The position numbers and the translations under genes were made by a program. Positions 63,351 through 64,000 of a stretch of 64,000 nt of DNA are shown here, one piece after another (positions within the stretch are counted from its first letter, which is position 1; the number at the start of each line of letters is the position of its first letter). The stretch is from assembly GCF_900156125.1 (NCBI RefSeq), contig NZ_FTLX01000001.1, positions 186,001 through 250,000 of the forward strand, given 5' to 3'. The notes below the pieces were generated by a model. The model was given only the letters and a program-made list of their open reading frames with translations. It was not told the origin of the DNA and ran no database searches. Source of the DNA: Domibacillus enclensis (GTDB lineage: Bacteria; Bacillota; Bacilli; Bacillales; Domibacillaceae).

Positions 63351-63525
63351 TGAATTCCCCTGCCTTTCTCTTAAAAATGAGTTTCTAATCATCCATTTTA
63401 TGCACTTCGCTGGCAATTATGCTGGTTTCTGTTGAACACTTTACTGCTGTCAGGCATTTAAGTTTGTTTCCGCTGGTTATACTGGTACGATAAAGAGGAT
63501 ATTTCACCAAGAAAGGATAATCTGA

Positions 63526-64000
63526 ATGACCAATATAAAGATTCCCGTTTCCGTTTTGAATTTAGCCCCTATTCGCAAAGGGCAGACGCCGTCCGAAGCC
63601 ATCGAGGCAATGATCGACCTGGCGCAGGCAACAGAAAAAATGGGCTACAGCCGCTACTGGATCGCCGAGCACCATAACACATCTACGCTCGTCAGCTCGG
63701 CGACATCGATCTTAATCAAGCATACATTGGAGCATACTGAACGGATCCGTGTCGGGTCTGGCGGAATTATGCTGCCGAACCATTCTCCGCTCGTTGTCGC
63801 CGAACAGTTCGGCACAATGGCGACCATCTACCCGGACCGTCTTGACCTCGGCCTTGGCCGCGCGCCGGGCACTGATATGAAAACGGCTGGCGCTCTCAGA
63901 CGTTCGCAGCATGATACAGTGTACACATTCCCGGATGACGTGAACACGCTGCTGACGTATTTCGGACCGAAAGAGCAGCAAGGCGCGGTCAAAGCTTATC
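63526..64000 (+). CDS. LLM-class (luciferase-like) flavin-dependent oxidoreductase, N-terminal part
   Basis: The first 158 residues are in the window; the gene continues past its end. The bacterial-luciferase-like barrel is evident: [21 protein letters not shown], then [11 protein letters not shown] (about 42-52), [22 protein letters not shown] (about 74-95) and [13 protein letters not shown] (about 105-117), the pattern of the YwcH/YhbW group of uncharacterised FMN-dependent monooxygenases. ATG 63526 has AAAGGAT 7 bases upstream. Confidence 0.88.
   Translation, partial: MTNIKIPVSVLNLAPIRKGQTPSEAIEAMIDLAQATEKMGYSRYWIAEHHNTSTLVSSATSILIKHTLEHTERIRVGSGGIMLPNHSPLVVAEQFGTMATIYPDRLDLGLGRAPGTDMKTAGALRRSQHDTVYTFPDDVNTLLTYFGPKEQQGAVKAY

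Overview
The window looks like a low-to-moderate GC, endospore-forming member of the Bacillaceae or a close relative. The evidence is Bacillus-type gene content and synteny (yojN-yojO next to odhA-odhB, hom-thrC-thrB, ribD-ribE-ribAB-ribH behind an FMN riboswitch), the Bacillus-only regulators Rok and Sda, many TTG/GTG starts preceded by strong AGGAGG-type sites, and intrinsic terminators with long T runs. It is not B. subtilis itself: tryptophan synthesis is controlled by tandem T-boxes instead of TRAP, trpG lies in the trp operon, there is a katG catalase-peroxidase, and there is an NtrB/NtrC-type sigma-54 two-component system. It is ordinary chromosomal backbone with a few accessory insertions.

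Layout. 1-6.9 kb: end of an aminotransferase, the KtrD K+ channel, a Rex-controlled FNT channel (YwcJ-like), a four-gene MaoC-MaoC-LrgA-LrgB operon, a solitary bioB with a BirA operator, and a lipoprotein YidC. 7-15.5 kb: xpaC-telA, then yojN-yojO-brnQ, rok, the NAD(P)HX repair enzyme, and a 45-residue Sda missed by size filters. 15.5-23.5 kb: odhAB, a four-domain CoA-disulfide reductase/rhodanese/TusA/DsrE fusion with two CsoR/CstR-like operators, and an ABC ATPase. 23.8-30.7 kb: trpE-trpGD-trpC-trpF-trpB-trpA behind tandem T-boxes. 30.7-36 kb: a nitrilase/GNAT pair and hom-thrC-thrB. 36-39 kb: a decayed IS200/IS605-type TnpB element and a beta-helix protein. 39.8-47.2 kb: an alcohol/aldehyde module (Fe-ADH, sensor kinase, sigma-54 regulator, DUF779 protein, ALDH, Zn-ADH with a clear sigma-54 promoter). 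47-54 kb: PAP2 phosphatase, a long DapF, a purine permease and the riboflavin operon. 54-64 kb: a tRNA-like RNA leader before a GNAT gene, a carotenoid-type desaturase, NAD kinase, an AKR/Gfo-Idh pair with an AraC regulator, katG with PerR/Fur-type boxes, and the start of a luciferase-like monooxygenase.

The most unusual non-coding signal is a set of intergenic elements built from nested short inverted repeats. Three copies (about 4.82, 23.6 and 32.46 kb) share a TATCGCYGATA-like core. A fourth (57.6 kb) has the same nested plan but a different core (GCGCCGTATT). Other points to revisit are the trpG-trpD fusion that hinges on a run of seven A, the tRNA-like structure upstream of an acetyltransferase, and the TnpB gene broken by an apparent short deletion next to an intact right end. 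No CRISPR array, rRNA or ordinary tRNA gene was seen.
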